DNA of 39,843 nucleotides from Chloroflexota bacterium (GTDB lineage: Bacteria > Chloroflexota > UBA6077 > JADZDV01), in contig JADZDV010000076.1 in assembly GCA_020850915.1 (NCBI GenBank), forward strand, positions 1 through 39,843, read 5' to 3'. Made by a program: the position numbers and the translations under genes. Under the pieces are notes generated by a model. The model was not told the DNA's origin, made no database searches, and worked only from the letters and a program-made list of their open reading frames with translations. Below are positions 26,007 to 34,600 of the stretch, piece by piece (position 1 is the stretch's first letter; each line of letters begins with the position of its first letter).

Positions 26007-26737
26007 GCTGGCAGGATTCCTTCCTCCCTGAGCTGAGCGAGCAGCACCTCCGCGCTGATGAAGTGGTGCGGCAGGTCCAGTTCAGGACAGAGCTTTGACG
26101 CTACGAAGAGCGGCGCGATCCGCTGCCCAACGGTCGAGCCCGCGAGCACGGTGGCGGCGCGAATGCCGTCAACCAGGCCGGCCGACCAGTAGACCGGCTC
26201 GAGCAGTTGGCGAGCGCAGTCTGGTCCGACCTCTCGCCAGAGCAGCGTGTCCTGGAACGGCACCGCCCAGCCGTCCTCGACGCGCCACATCTTGTGCGGG
26301 TGCTGCTCGACCGGCGCGAGCGACTTCACACAGTCTACGTCAGCCTGTCGCAAGCGCGTCACCACCTCGTCGATCAGTCCCAGCGGCCTGAACGGCTGTG
26401 TCGGACGGAGATGAATCACAAAGTCTGGCCGATAGCCCTCGTGCTCGTCCAGCCAGCGCAGCGCGTGCTGGAAGACCGGCAGGTCCGGCGTCTGGTCAGC
26501 GGCGATGTCAGCAGGACGCTTGAACGGCACCTCAGCGCCATAGTCGCGCGCCACGTCCGCGATCTCGTCGTCGTCCGTGCTGACGATCGTCCGATCGAGC
26601 GCCAGCGACCGCTGCGCTGCGAGAATGCTGTGGGCGATGAGCGGAATACCGCCCAGCAGCTTGACATTCTTGCCCGGCACACCCTTGGAGCCGCCGCGAG
26701 CCGGGATGATGGCGAGCGCCCTTCCGTTCTCGCTCAC
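26003..26737 (-). CDS. neuA: acylneuraminate (nonulosonate) cytidylyltransferase
   Basis: 244 aa. The nucleotide-binding N-terminus ALAIIPARGGSKGVPGKNVK is the CMP-sialate synthetase hallmark (R14 with GGSKG and K23), followed by SILAAQRSLALDRTIVSTDD, DQTPDLPVFQHALRWL, HLRPTQPFRPLGLIDE and a QHPHKMW loop. It activates the nonulosonic acid with CTP to CMP-sugar for a transferase. It is coupled to neuB by 4 bp. Missing beside it are a UDP-GlcNAc 2-epimerase (NeuC) and any recognisable GT29/42/52/80 sialyltransferase. Confidence 0.92.
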   Translation of the reverse strand: MSENGRALAIIPARGGSKGVPGKNVKLLGGIPLIAHSILAAQRSLALDRTIVSTDDDEIADVARDYGAEVPFKRPADIAADQTPDLPVFQHALRWLDEHEGYRPDFVIHLRPTQPFRPLGLIDEVVTRLRQADVDCVKSLAPVEQHPHKMWRVEDGWAVPFQDTLLWREVGPDCARQLLEPVYWSAGLVDGIRAATVLAGSTVGQRIAPLFVASKLCPELDLPHHFISAEVLLAQLREEGILPA

Positions 26738-26776
26738 GGTCGCACCCGGTCAGCGCCGCTTGTCCAGCAACCGGTC

Positions 26777-27586
26777 TCAGTCAAAGAGCCGGTCGGCGGC
26801 GACGAAGTCCACGCCCGCTTGCTCCGCGTGCTCGACGATCGAGCGGAGAACGCCAGCCAGACGATCGTCGATCTCCCAGTAGTGCGTCGCCAGACAGAAA
26901 TCCCCACCGAACTGCCGCGCCTCATCGAAGGCCGCCACGAGCTCGGCGGCAGTCGTGCCTGGCTTCAAAAGTTGACATCCGAACTCTGCGTGGTTCTTGT
27001 AGCGCAGCGAGCGCGGGTAAATCAAGCGCTCGGTACGGCCGCGGCCCGTCTTGCGACGATAGCGCTGCAGCGTCAGGTAGTTCATCACGGCGTGAATGCT
27101 CAGGGGCTTGCGGTCCGGCCGGAATGAGTTGAAGACGCCGAGCACATCCAGGCCAACGTCGTCCATCGCCGCCAGCCCGCTTCGAGACAGGGCGTTGTGC
27201 GGCGGAACGAACGTCCGAATCGGCCGCCCGAGCAGCGCTTCGAGATAGCCGCGCCCCCGGCGGGCGCGTCCCACCAGGTCTGGGGCGGCCTGGAACTCGT
27301 AGCCGGCGGAGTAGTTCTTGTGGCTATAGCCGTGGAGCATCGGCGACACCCGGCCGCTGGCACAGGCTGCGCGCAGGAAGGCGACCAGCTCTCCGTTGTC
27401 CGCGAGCGGGAACTCATCGTCGCCATCCCAGCAGGCTTCCGGAATGCCCTTTGAACGAGTGCTGGCGTGGACAGGCACGATGGCCAGGGAGACCGGGACT
27501 CGGTCCCAGTACGCTCGATAGACCCGCTCCAACTGCTCCGGCCGCGTGAAGTAACAGGTATCGTCGTCCCGAATGGCAAACTTCAC
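26777..27586 (-). CDS. NodB-fold polysaccharide deacetylase (DUF2334-like)
   Basis: 269 aa with no signal peptide, so probably cytoplasmic. It begins AIRDDDTCYF (acidic catalytic/metal triad near D7-D9), then VPVSLAIVPVHAST, then HGYSHKNYSAGYEF (H85 and H89, the metal-binding HxxxH), FVPPHNALS and CLATHYWEIDDRLAG near the C-terminus. That is the metal-dependent carbohydrate esterase 4 layout in the shorter DUF2334 style. It would remove an N- or O-acetyl group from a sugar in the cytoplasm. It is joined by 4-bp overlap to the UDP-sugar dehydrogenase. The 39-bp gap before the next gene shows nothing notable. Confidence 0.8.
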   Translation of the reverse strand: MKFAIRDDDTCYFTRPEQLERVYRAYWDRVPVSLAIVPVHASTRSKGIPEACWDGDDEFPLADNGELVAFLRAACASGRVSPMLHGYSHKNYSAGYEFQAAPDLVGRARRGRGYLEALLGRPIRTFVPPHNALSRSGLAAMDDVGLDVLGVFNSFRPDRKPLSIHAVMNYLTLQRYRRKTGRGRTERLIYPRSLRYKNHAEFGCQLLKPGTTAAELVAAFDEARQFGGDFCLATHYWEIDDRLAGVLRSIVEHAEQAGVDFVAADRLFD

Positions 27587-28905
27587 AGCGGCACGACGTT
27601 GTCCAGCCCGCGGCCTGCCAGGATGTTCATCGAGTCGAGCACCAGGCGAGACTTACGCGCCAGCGCATCGAGGTCCGGCCCGCTGTGGGGCACGAGCAGC
27701 ACGACGGCGTCGGCAGCGGTGATGACCTCGTCTGACAGCTCGACCGAGCGAAGCTTGCGACGGCCGGCGTTGACCTCGGGGAAAAATGGGTCCCAGTAGC
27801 TGGCGTCGGCGCCTTGCCACAGAAGCTCTTCCAGCACCGAGAGGGCTGCCGATTCGCGCAGGTCGGCGACGTTCGCCTTATACGTGACCCCGATGCAGAG
27901 CACACGCGCGTTACGTAGTGTCTTTCCGCGTTCGCCAAGCAGCCTGCCGAGCTTCTGGACGACGAAGCGCGGCTGCTCGGCATTGATTCGGCCGGCCGTC
28001 TCGACAAGGCCGGAGTTCAGCCCATGCTCGCGAGCCACGGCCTCCAGGTAGAACGGGACGACCGGGATGCAATGCCCCCCCACGCCAGGGCCCGGGGAGT
28101 GCTTCAGGAACGCGAACGGCTTGCTGTTCGCGGCGTCGAGCACCTCCCAGATCGGGATTCCCAACCGATCGCACATAACGGCCATCTCATTGACAAAGCT
28201 GATATTGATGAAGCGGAACGTGTTCTCGACGAGCTTGGCCATTTCGGCCACTTCGGGCGCGCTGCACGGCACCACCGTGTCGCAGATGGCGCGGTAGAGA
28301 GAAGTCGCGAGCTTCGTACAACTGGAAGTCAGGCCGCCAACAAGCTTGGGTGTGTTCTTCACGTTGAACGTCGGGTTGCCGGGATCGATCCGCTCGGGGC
28401 AGAAGGCGACGAAGAAGTCCCCACCCACGATGAGCTCCGCCTGGCCGAGGGCGGGCAGCAGCACTGTGCGGGTTGTACCGGGCGCGACCGTTGACTGAAG
28501 GATGATCAGCATCCCCGGATGGAGGAATTCGCCAATCGAGCGTCCAGCCGCTTCGACGAAGCGGAGGTCCGGCGACTTCGCTGGGGTCAGGGGGGTAGGC
28601 ACACAGATCAGAGCGACATCCGTCCCGGCCAGCAGGGAGAAATCCGTGCTGGCGGTCAGGCGCTCGTCACGTACGAGTCGCTCTATCGCGACATCCCCCA
28701 CGTCCGTGACCGGGCTCTGACCGGAGGCCACAGCTTGGACCCGAGCGACGTCCACGTCGAGCCCGATGACCGGAAACCCACTCTCCGCAAGCGCGACTGC
28801 CATCGGCAGACCAGCGTACCCGAGGCCCAGGACCGCGACGCGAGCCGTCCGGGCCGCAAGGCGACTCTCCAGGACGGCGCTGATCCGTTCCTGTGGCATG
28901 ACCAT
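27583..28905 (-). CDS. UDP-sugar 6-dehydrogenase (UDP-GlcNAc/UDP-ManNAc/UDP-Glc type)
   Basis: 440 aa. The first recognised gene of the minus operon. I chose ATG 28905 because GGAGG lies 8 bp upstream; the open frame to 29019 adds 38 residues of low likelihood. Domains: N-terminal NAD fold with VLGLGYAGLP (25-34) and VIGLDVD, then CVPTPL, STVAPGTTRTVLLP, FCPERIDPG, the central helix KLVENTFRFINISFVNE, the catalytic cysteine C279 in GPGVGGHCIPV, and a C-terminal UDP-binding fold (VLCIGVTYKANVADLRESAA). It makes a UDP-uronic acid. FCPERIDPGNP and GGHCIPV resemble the WbpA/WecC subgroup more than Ugd. Confidence 0.9.
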   Translation of the reverse strand: MVMPQERISAVLESRLAARTARVAVLGLGYAGLPMAVALAESGFPVIGLDVDVARVQAVASGQSPVTDVGDVAIERLVRDERLTASTDFSLLAGTDVALICVPTPLTPAKSPDLRFVEAAGRSIGEFLHPGMLIILQSTVAPGTTRTVLLPALGQAELIVGGDFFVAFCPERIDPGNPTFNVKNTPKLVGGLTSSCTKLATSLYRAICDTVVPCSAPEVAEMAKLVENTFRFINISFVNEMAVMCDRLGIPIWEVLDAANSKPFAFLKHSPGPGVGGHCIPVVPFYLEAVAREHGLNSGLVETAGRINAEQPRFVVQKLGRLLGERGKTLRNARVLCIGVTYKANVADLRESAALSVLEELLWQGADASYWDPFFPEVNAGRRKLRSVELSDEVITAADAVVLLVPHSGPDLDALARKSRLVLDSMNILAGRGLDNVVPL

Positions 28906-28968
28906 CCAGCATTCCTCCCGTGCAGGCCCGGCACGACGATACGCGCCTCCCTGGTCCAGCACGTGCCA

Positions 28969-28998
28969 AGTGTAATCCAGGCTGTTCCGAGCCTCCAA
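28969..28998 (-). promoter_or_regulatory. candidate sigma-70 promoter for the 13-gene minus operon
   Basis: Read on the minus strand, TTGGAG (28998-28993) and TACACT (28974-28969) are separated by 18 bp, each matching four of six consensus bases. Transcription would start near 28962, leaving a 57-nt leader with GGAGG before the dehydrogenase ATG. Confidence 0.35.
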
Positions 28999-29010
28999 GC
29001 GACCCGGCAA

Positions 29011-29028
29011 GTACCCCAAATCGGGTAC
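29011..29028. promoter_or_regulatory. 18-bp palindrome, possible operator
   Basis: GTACCC-CAAATC-GGGTAC has perfect 6-bp arms and a 6-bp spacer. It lies 12 bp upstream of the candidate -35 box of the minus operon, inside the divergent spacer. Such placement suits a dimeric regulator, but one copy alone does not prove an operator. Confidence 0.35.
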
Positions 29029-29166
29029 GTCATATCCCGACGCCTGCGGACGTAATGCAAAATGAATGAAGGTAGGATTTCGATTGCGTCACAGAATTTT
29101 CATGAGCACAGATGAGAACCTCAGTCCTGGCGAACGGCCCATCATGTCGTGGTCGACCAACTGAGG

Positions 29167-29358
29167 TCACGTGGGCCAGCCGCGCAGCACGCGGACGATC
29201 TGTCCGAGATAGGTTGTGAGGACGATCAGCATGGCGAGCAGGGTCAGCAGCCCCAGCAGCAGGATCCGGAGGTACGGCCCCCAGTCGGGGGAGCGCCACA
29301 GCACGAGCAGTGTCCAGATGGCTGAGGAACGTGGAGGCATGCCCGTGAATCGTAGCAT
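29167..29358 (-). CDS. small single-pass membrane protein, unknown function
   Basis: 63 aa from ATG 29358, or 57 aa from ATG 29340. One strong hydrophobic helix fills the C-terminal half (YLRILLLGLLTLLAMLIVL), preceded by WTLLVLWRSPDWG and followed by a short basic tail (RVLRGWPT). From the thirteenth codon on almost every third base is G or C, as in the true genes here, which argues for real coding although no clear ribosome-binding site is seen. The open frame further upstream to 29730 loses this bias and runs into the divergent gene. It sits upstream of the minus operon, 260 bp from the dehydrogenase. No family recognised. Confidence 0.55.
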   Translation of the reverse strand: MLRFTGMPPRSSAIWTLLVLWRSPDWGPYLRILLLGLLTLLAMLIVLTTYLGQIVRVLRGWPT

Positions 29359-29448
29359 CACGGCATCCAGTCGCGATGCTCGCGCGCCCGAGGGGCCACG
29401 CTCACTCGTACGGTGCATCCCCCCTGCAGCGCGACGTTCGCGCGACGG

Positions 29449-29478
29449 TTGCGACGCATGAAATTCCAGTGGGATACT
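29449..29478 (+). promoter_or_regulatory. candidate sigma-70 promoter for the synthase operon
   Basis: TTGCGA (29449-29454) and GATACT (29473-29478) are 18 bp apart, each with four of six consensus bases. Transcription from about 29485 leaves a 55-nt leader before the GTG at 29540, which has GGAGGG at an ideal distance. It lies back to back with the candidate promoter of the minus operon. Confidence 0.35.
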
Positions 29479-29539
29479 GAGGGTTTCTGGCGGGCCCGCT
29501 TCTGTGTCCATCCCGTTACTAGTAAGCGGAGGGATCACA

Positions 29540-31372
29540 GTGGTGGCTGATCCGGAGTACGGTGCCGAACGCCAACGGAGGACCCGTCTTTCCAGCATCG
29601 GACGGCCGACTGCATCAGAGGTCTCCGCCGAGACGTCAAGACGACTGAGAGGGACTGGGGACATCGAGTCGACGGAACGTGAGCCTGACCAGTTTCGGAG
29701 CGACGAGTTCATCCGCTTGGTGATGCCCATCGTCGAGGCGAGCGTCAGGTCAGAGGTGCAGCGCCGGCTCGCGCGGCGCCTCGATCACGCTGACCAGCGA
29801 CCACCCTCCAGGCCGGAGATCGAGCTGATCGCGGCCCCCGTTTTTTCCGAGGCCGTCGAAGCGACGATCGCCCGGCTGCTGGAACGCCGGAACGGCCATC
29901 CAGCCTCCGCGGACGAAGAGAGCACCACCGCCGCGTCCAACCTCCTCGCTGAGCACGGATGGGAGCCTGTCGGCGAGCGAGGGACACCGACCAACGGCGA
30001 GATGAGCGGCGGTGATCCGCAACCGTGCGAAGCACCGGTCGATCTCGGCACTCCCTGGTCCAGCACGGCGTTCTACGATGATCTGTGTGTCGACTCGATC
30101 GACTCGCCCGAGCCAACCTCGGTTGAGGCGGCCATTGTGCGCACACCGGCCCTGGTTGGCGCATCCGCTTCGGGCCTCTCGGACCAATCGTTCCCGTTCA
30201 GCTTGCCCCAGTGCGACATGGCCAACCATCTGCCGTCGATGCCTCCAGCCTCCATCGCCGGACCGGGACTGCCGCCCGCAACGAGGGAGCCGTTGGAGAG
30301 AGCTGGAATGCTCATCGCGACGAGTCCCACACCGGAGCCGGGACGACACCGGACGCCGGGCGCGGCGTCAGCTCAGCAGATCGCCTCAACCCTTCTCCAA
30401 CTGACGCGGGAGCTCCACGGCAGCAACCCGGCGGCGCGCCCGCCAGGGTTGCTCCCGACCGTTGCCTCGAGCGCCTCGAGGTTCCCCGCGGAACGAGGTA
30501 CGGAGCACGGTACGCCTTCCCCGAACGCCACGCCAGCGCCGTCGCAGCCTGCCGGCGGACCGACTCAAGGCCAGGCCATGGCAAGTCCGCCACCGGGGCG
30601 CCCGTCTGCGCGCCCGACCGTCTGGACGCCACGCCCACTTCGTCGTCCCTTGTTCCCGCTGACGCCGCCGGCGCTCGCTCCTGGCCAGCCACCGGGACTG
30701 CCGTCGGAGCCAGCCGTCACGGAGCGGTTGCCGCTTCCGTCCGCTGAGCGTCCTGCCGCGTCGCCCCTCCTGCCGCCACCGCCGACTCCGCCTGCTGCGC
30801 CAGCAGTGGTGCCTGCGCCAGAGCCGGCGGCGCCTGAGGTGCCCTCGGCTCGCGATTGGGAAGCGCCTACGGTCAAGCTGCCAGCGGCGCGCCCCGAGGA
30901 GGCCGTGACCTCGCCGATCGTTGCGCCGGCCAATCCGAACGCCGAGACGGTCCGCTGGGACCCCGGCCAGACGCCATCCGCTGTTGTGGGGGAGGAACGA
31001 CCTCCGGCACGGCGGATTCAGCTCGAGACACGCTTCACGGATGCTCCACCGTCCGATTTCGACAGCGGTTTCCTGGGGGAGGGGGAAACGTACGAAGTGC
31101 TGATCTCGCCGTTCACGAAGTTCAGCCTGGTGGGGGCGTTCACTCGGGCCGTCGCGGCGATCCCCGGCGTGCGTCGAGCGCAGACGCGCCAGTTCTTCAA
31201 GGGCACACTACACCTGAAGATTCTGTACGACGGGGACGTGCCGCTCGTGGCGCGTTTGACCGAGTTGAGCTACTTCCAGCCGCGCATCGCGGCGACGAAC
31301 GGCAATCGTGTGGAAGTACGCGTGGCTCCGATTGACGTGCCCGGCGGTCAGGCAGACCGCCGAGACGGATGA
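29540..31372 (+). CDS. proline-rich linker protein with C-terminal ferredoxin-like domain, unknown
   Basis: About 610 aa. The GTG at 29540 is chosen because GCGGAGGG lies 6 bp upstream; a GTG at 29504 lacks this. The first 130 residues are charged and partly helical (FIRLVMPIVEASVRSEVQRR and ELIAAPVFSEAVEATIARLL, two similar helices). Residues 200-480 are disordered and very rich in Pro, Ala and Ser. A compact C-terminal domain (about 515-592) reads YEVLISPFTKFSLVGAFTRA, IPGVRRAQTRQFFKGTLHLK and a final VEVRVAP, a beta-alpha-beta-beta-alpha-beta pattern like HMA or ACT folds but without a metal-binding CxxC. It is coupled by ATGA to a small membrane protein and leads the synthase operon, so a scaffold or sensor role is inferred. 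No family recognised. Confidence 0.8.
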   Translation: MVADPEYGAERQRRTRLSSIGRPTASEVSAETSRRLRGTGDIESTEREPDQFRSDEFIRLVMPIVEASVRSEVQRRLARRLDHADQRPPSRPEIELIAAPVFSEAVEATIARLLERRNGHPASADEESTTAASNLLAEHGWEPVGERGTPTNGEMSGGDPQPCEAPVDLGTPWSSTAFYDDLCVDSIDSPEPTSVEAAIVRTPALVGASASGLSDQSFPFSLPQCDMANHLPSMPPASIAGPGLPPATREPLERAGMLIATSPTPEPGRHRTPGAASAQQIASTLLQLTRELHGSNPAARPPGLLPTVASSASRFPAERGTEHGTPSPNATPAPSQPAGGPTQGQAMASPPPGRPSARPTVWTPRPLRRPLFPLTPPALAPGQPPGLPSEPAVTERLPLPSAERPAASPLLPPPPTPPAAPAVVPAPEPAAPEVPSARDWEAPTVKLPAARPEEAVTSPIVAPANPNAETVRWDPGQTPSAVVGEERPPARRIQLETRFTDAPPSDFDSGFLGEGETYEVLISPFTKFSLVGAFTRAVAAIPGVRRAQTRQFFKGTLHLKILYDGDVPLVARLTELSYFQPRIAATNGNRVEVRVAPIDVPGGQADRRDG

Positions 31373-31617
31373 GCTCCCTGCCGCCGGCGAACCGCCCGGC
31401 CTCCGAGGGGTTCCTCGCGGTCGGCGTGATGCTGGCCGTGGTGCTGATGTTCGTGGGCATCTGGCTGGTGCTGTTCATGGCAACCTTCGTGGGCTACCTG
31501 ACCATCCCGGTCATCCTGTTGTTCGTGTTCCTGCTGCTGTGGGCTGGATTCGACAAGATCCAACGCCGCTCGCGCCGAACGCCAGCGGCGAGAGAGCCAG
31601 AACCTGACGCGTCATGA
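31369..31617 (+). CDS. small two-helix membrane protein, unknown function
   Basis: 82 aa. Two adjoining hydrophobic helices (GVMLAVVLMFVGIWLVLFMA and YLTIPVILLFVFLLLWAGF) are followed by a basic, then acidic cytoplasmic tail (RRSRRTPAAREPEPDAS). The ATG overlaps the previous stop and its own stop overlaps the synthase ATG (both ATGA), so its dose is tied to the synthase. By position it may be an assembly or anchoring subunit, comparable in place but not in sequence to small Bcs accessory proteins. Confidence 0.85.
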   Translation: MSSLPPANRPASEGFLAVGVMLAVVLMFVGIWLVLFMATFVGYLTIPVILLFVFLLLWAGFDKIQRRSRRTPAAREPEPDAS

Positions 31618-34600
31618 TTCGGTTCATCGATCGATTCCGTCGACCTTCCTCAAACGCGCCCGCCGCCGAAGTCCTGACCCCTCCTGGAGGGGTGGTCGTC
31701 GGCGAAGAAAGCATCGACCGTCGTCTGCTGGCGCAGTTCCCGGAGTCCTTCTGGCGCGCTCAGATGGTGGCGCCGCTCGGCCGGGAAGGCCACGTCGTCT
31801 TCGTCGCGAGTGCCTCTGAGTTCCCTGGCCCGGCGATTGAGGCGATCGCACGCGGCACCGGCTGCCACGTGGAGCTGGTCCTCGCCCCGCCGGAGGAAGT
31901 GACCCGCCGCCTGGACGCCGCCTACGGCGCCACGCGTCCCAGCACGGAGCTGTGGGACAGCATCGGTGAGCTCGCGCAATCGCTCGGGGTGATTGCGCGC
32001 CCGCCAGCCCTGCCATCTGACTTCGACGCGCCGATGACGGTGGACGGACTGGCCGGGCTTTTGAAGATCCCGGTCGACACGGCCATCGAGCTGCTGGCGC
32101 TGTGGGCGTATCTGCCGCGCGTGAATCTCGAGCGATACACGGCGCGCCCGGCCCTGGCGCGGCTCCTGCCGCCCGAGGTTGCCCACGCGCTCGGAGTTCT
32201 ACCGGTCTTCCGGTCCGGCAGGGTGCTGGTCGTCGCGATCGGTCGACTGCCAGAGCCGGGGCTCCGAGCCCGGCTGGCGCAGGTCACCGGGATGGACCCC
32301 TTCCTTGTCATCGCTTCGCCGGCCTTGCTGAGCCAGCGACTCGAGGCAGCCTATCCACCCGGGCCCCAGGAGCGGCCCCAGCGAGTGCAAGTCGAGTTGA
32401 CGGACCTGGTCGAGTCCGGAGCGTTGACGCCCGGCGAGGCCCAGGCGACCCGGCTGGTCGCGCTGCGGACGGGCGAACGGGCGGTGGAGGTTGCGGAGCG
32501 GCTCGGCTATGTGGACGAGGTTCGCCTCCTCAGGGCGCTCGCCCGGCGGCTCCGCACGCAGCTCGTGGACCTGGCGGATGTGTCTCCGACGCACGACGTG
32601 CTCAATGTCATTCCGCGGACCATTGCCCGCCGCCTGGGCTGCGTGGCCCTGGGCTGGCGCGGCGGCGCTCTGGTTGTGGCGATGACCGATCCGTCCGATC
32701 GCGCGGCTGAGCAGACGATCGAGGAGCTGGCCGGCCGGCCGGTCCGCCGGCGTCTGTGCTCTGCGCGCCAGTTGGAGGAAGCGATCGACATCTGGTACGG
32801 GCCGGATGAGGTGGTCGTGCCAGGCGGCGCCGCGCCGGCACTGGAGGACTGTCTCGTCCTGACCGGCGCCCTCAGCTCGCAGCAGCTCAACCAGGTCCGA
32901 CAGATGGCCGAGCGTGAGGACCTGCCGGTTGCCGAGCTGCTGCCGCGCGTTGGAGCGGTGCTTTCGGAAGCCTGGGCCGAGGCCCTCGGTCTGTCCTCGG
33001 CCGTGCCGGCGGTGAGACTGGAAGAGTACGCGCCCTCGCCGCGAGCCCTCGAGCGGCTGCCGATCGAGACGGCCACCAGCCTTGGACTGCTGCCACTGCG
33101 AGTTCACGGCCCGGTCTTGCTGGTGGCCACGGTGGACCCGACAGATTCAGATCGCCTCATGTCGGCGGCTCGAGCAACCGGACTGGCGGTCCGGCCGGTG
33201 GTGGTTACACTGGCGGCCCTGGCCGCCGCCCAGCGACGATCGAGTGAGCCGCCGGAGGAGGTCGCCGTCGAGAGCCGCCATTTCGGCGTGTTCCTGGTCC
33301 AGAGCGGTCACCTGAACCAGGATCAGCTCGCCGAAGTGCTGCGCGACATGACCGCCAGCGGTCGCCCGATTGACACGTCGATCAACTTCCTCGGATTGAT
33401 GGGCTTTGAGGCGATCGCCGACGCACTCGCTGAGTTCTTTGGCACCAGCCGAGTAGAGCTTTCGCCGAGAGAGGTCAGCCAGGATGTCATCGACCCCCTC
33501 GGCTATCGCGTGCAACGCCGCCGCTGGGTTGATCCGGAGATCCAGCCTGACATCGCGCGCCAGATTTCCGAGGCGCGAGCGCTCGAGCTTGGCATTCTTC
33601 CTGTGCGGCGTCAGCCCGAAGGGGTTGTCGTCGCCGCGGCGGCGCCGCCTACCGCCGACGCCCGCGCTCTGCTCGAGCAGGCGCTGGGAGCGAACATCCT
33701 GTACGGCGCGGCCGTGCGACGCGACCTGCTTGCCGCCGTGCGGCGTATCTACCGGCACCGCACACTGGGCGAGAGGCTGCTTGAATCCGGCGTCATCACG
33801 AGCGCCGAACTTGACCGTGCCATCGCAATGCACGAGGCGACGGGCGTCCGGCTTGGCCAGGCTCTCGTGAGCATGGGCCTGGTCTCTGACGAGCAGCTCG
33901 CCCTGTTCCTTGCCGACCAGCAAGGGATTCCCTTCTTCGATCTAACGAACGTCGAGATCGATCCGGCCGTCGCCCGGATGATTCCCGAGGAGCAGGAGCG
34001 CCGCGAGCGGCTGCTGCCGATCATGGCCGACAGTCAGGGTGTCACCGTGGCCGTGGACGACCCGATCGGCGTGGATGAGGAGCAGCTCGAGCGGCTGCTT
34101 GGCACGCCGGTCAGCCTCGTCCTGACGACGCAGCACGACCTGGACGACGCGCTCGACAGCATTTACCGCATGGAGTACCTGGAGGCCTCCGCTTTCGCGC
34201 TGATGCAGCGCACGCCGGAGCTCTCCGCTTCACGCGTGCTGAGTCGAGGTCAGAAGGTCTTCTTCCTGGCGTTCCTGGTGCTCTCTGGCATCGCGATCGT
34301 CCTGAACCCGCTGGTCTACTTCGTGGTGCTCATCGGGTTCATGAACATCTTCTACGTCACATTCTCCGGCTACAAGTTCTACCTGGCCTACAAGGCGCTG
34401 ACCCACACCCTCGAGATCGAGACGACACCCGATGAAGTGGCCGCGCTGGACGAGCGCGACCTGCCAGTCTACACGATCCTGATCCCGCTCTATCGCGAGA
34501 CGGCGGTCCTGCCGCGGCTGATCAAGGCGATCCGGAGCCTGGACTACCCGAAGACCAAACTCGATGTAAGGCTGCTGCTGGAAGAGGACGATGTCGACAC

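Noticed and set aside
29359..29730. Upstream extension of the micro-ORF at 29167
   Set aside because: Third-position GC bias disappears upstream of 29358, and it would overlap the start and promoter region of the divergent operon.
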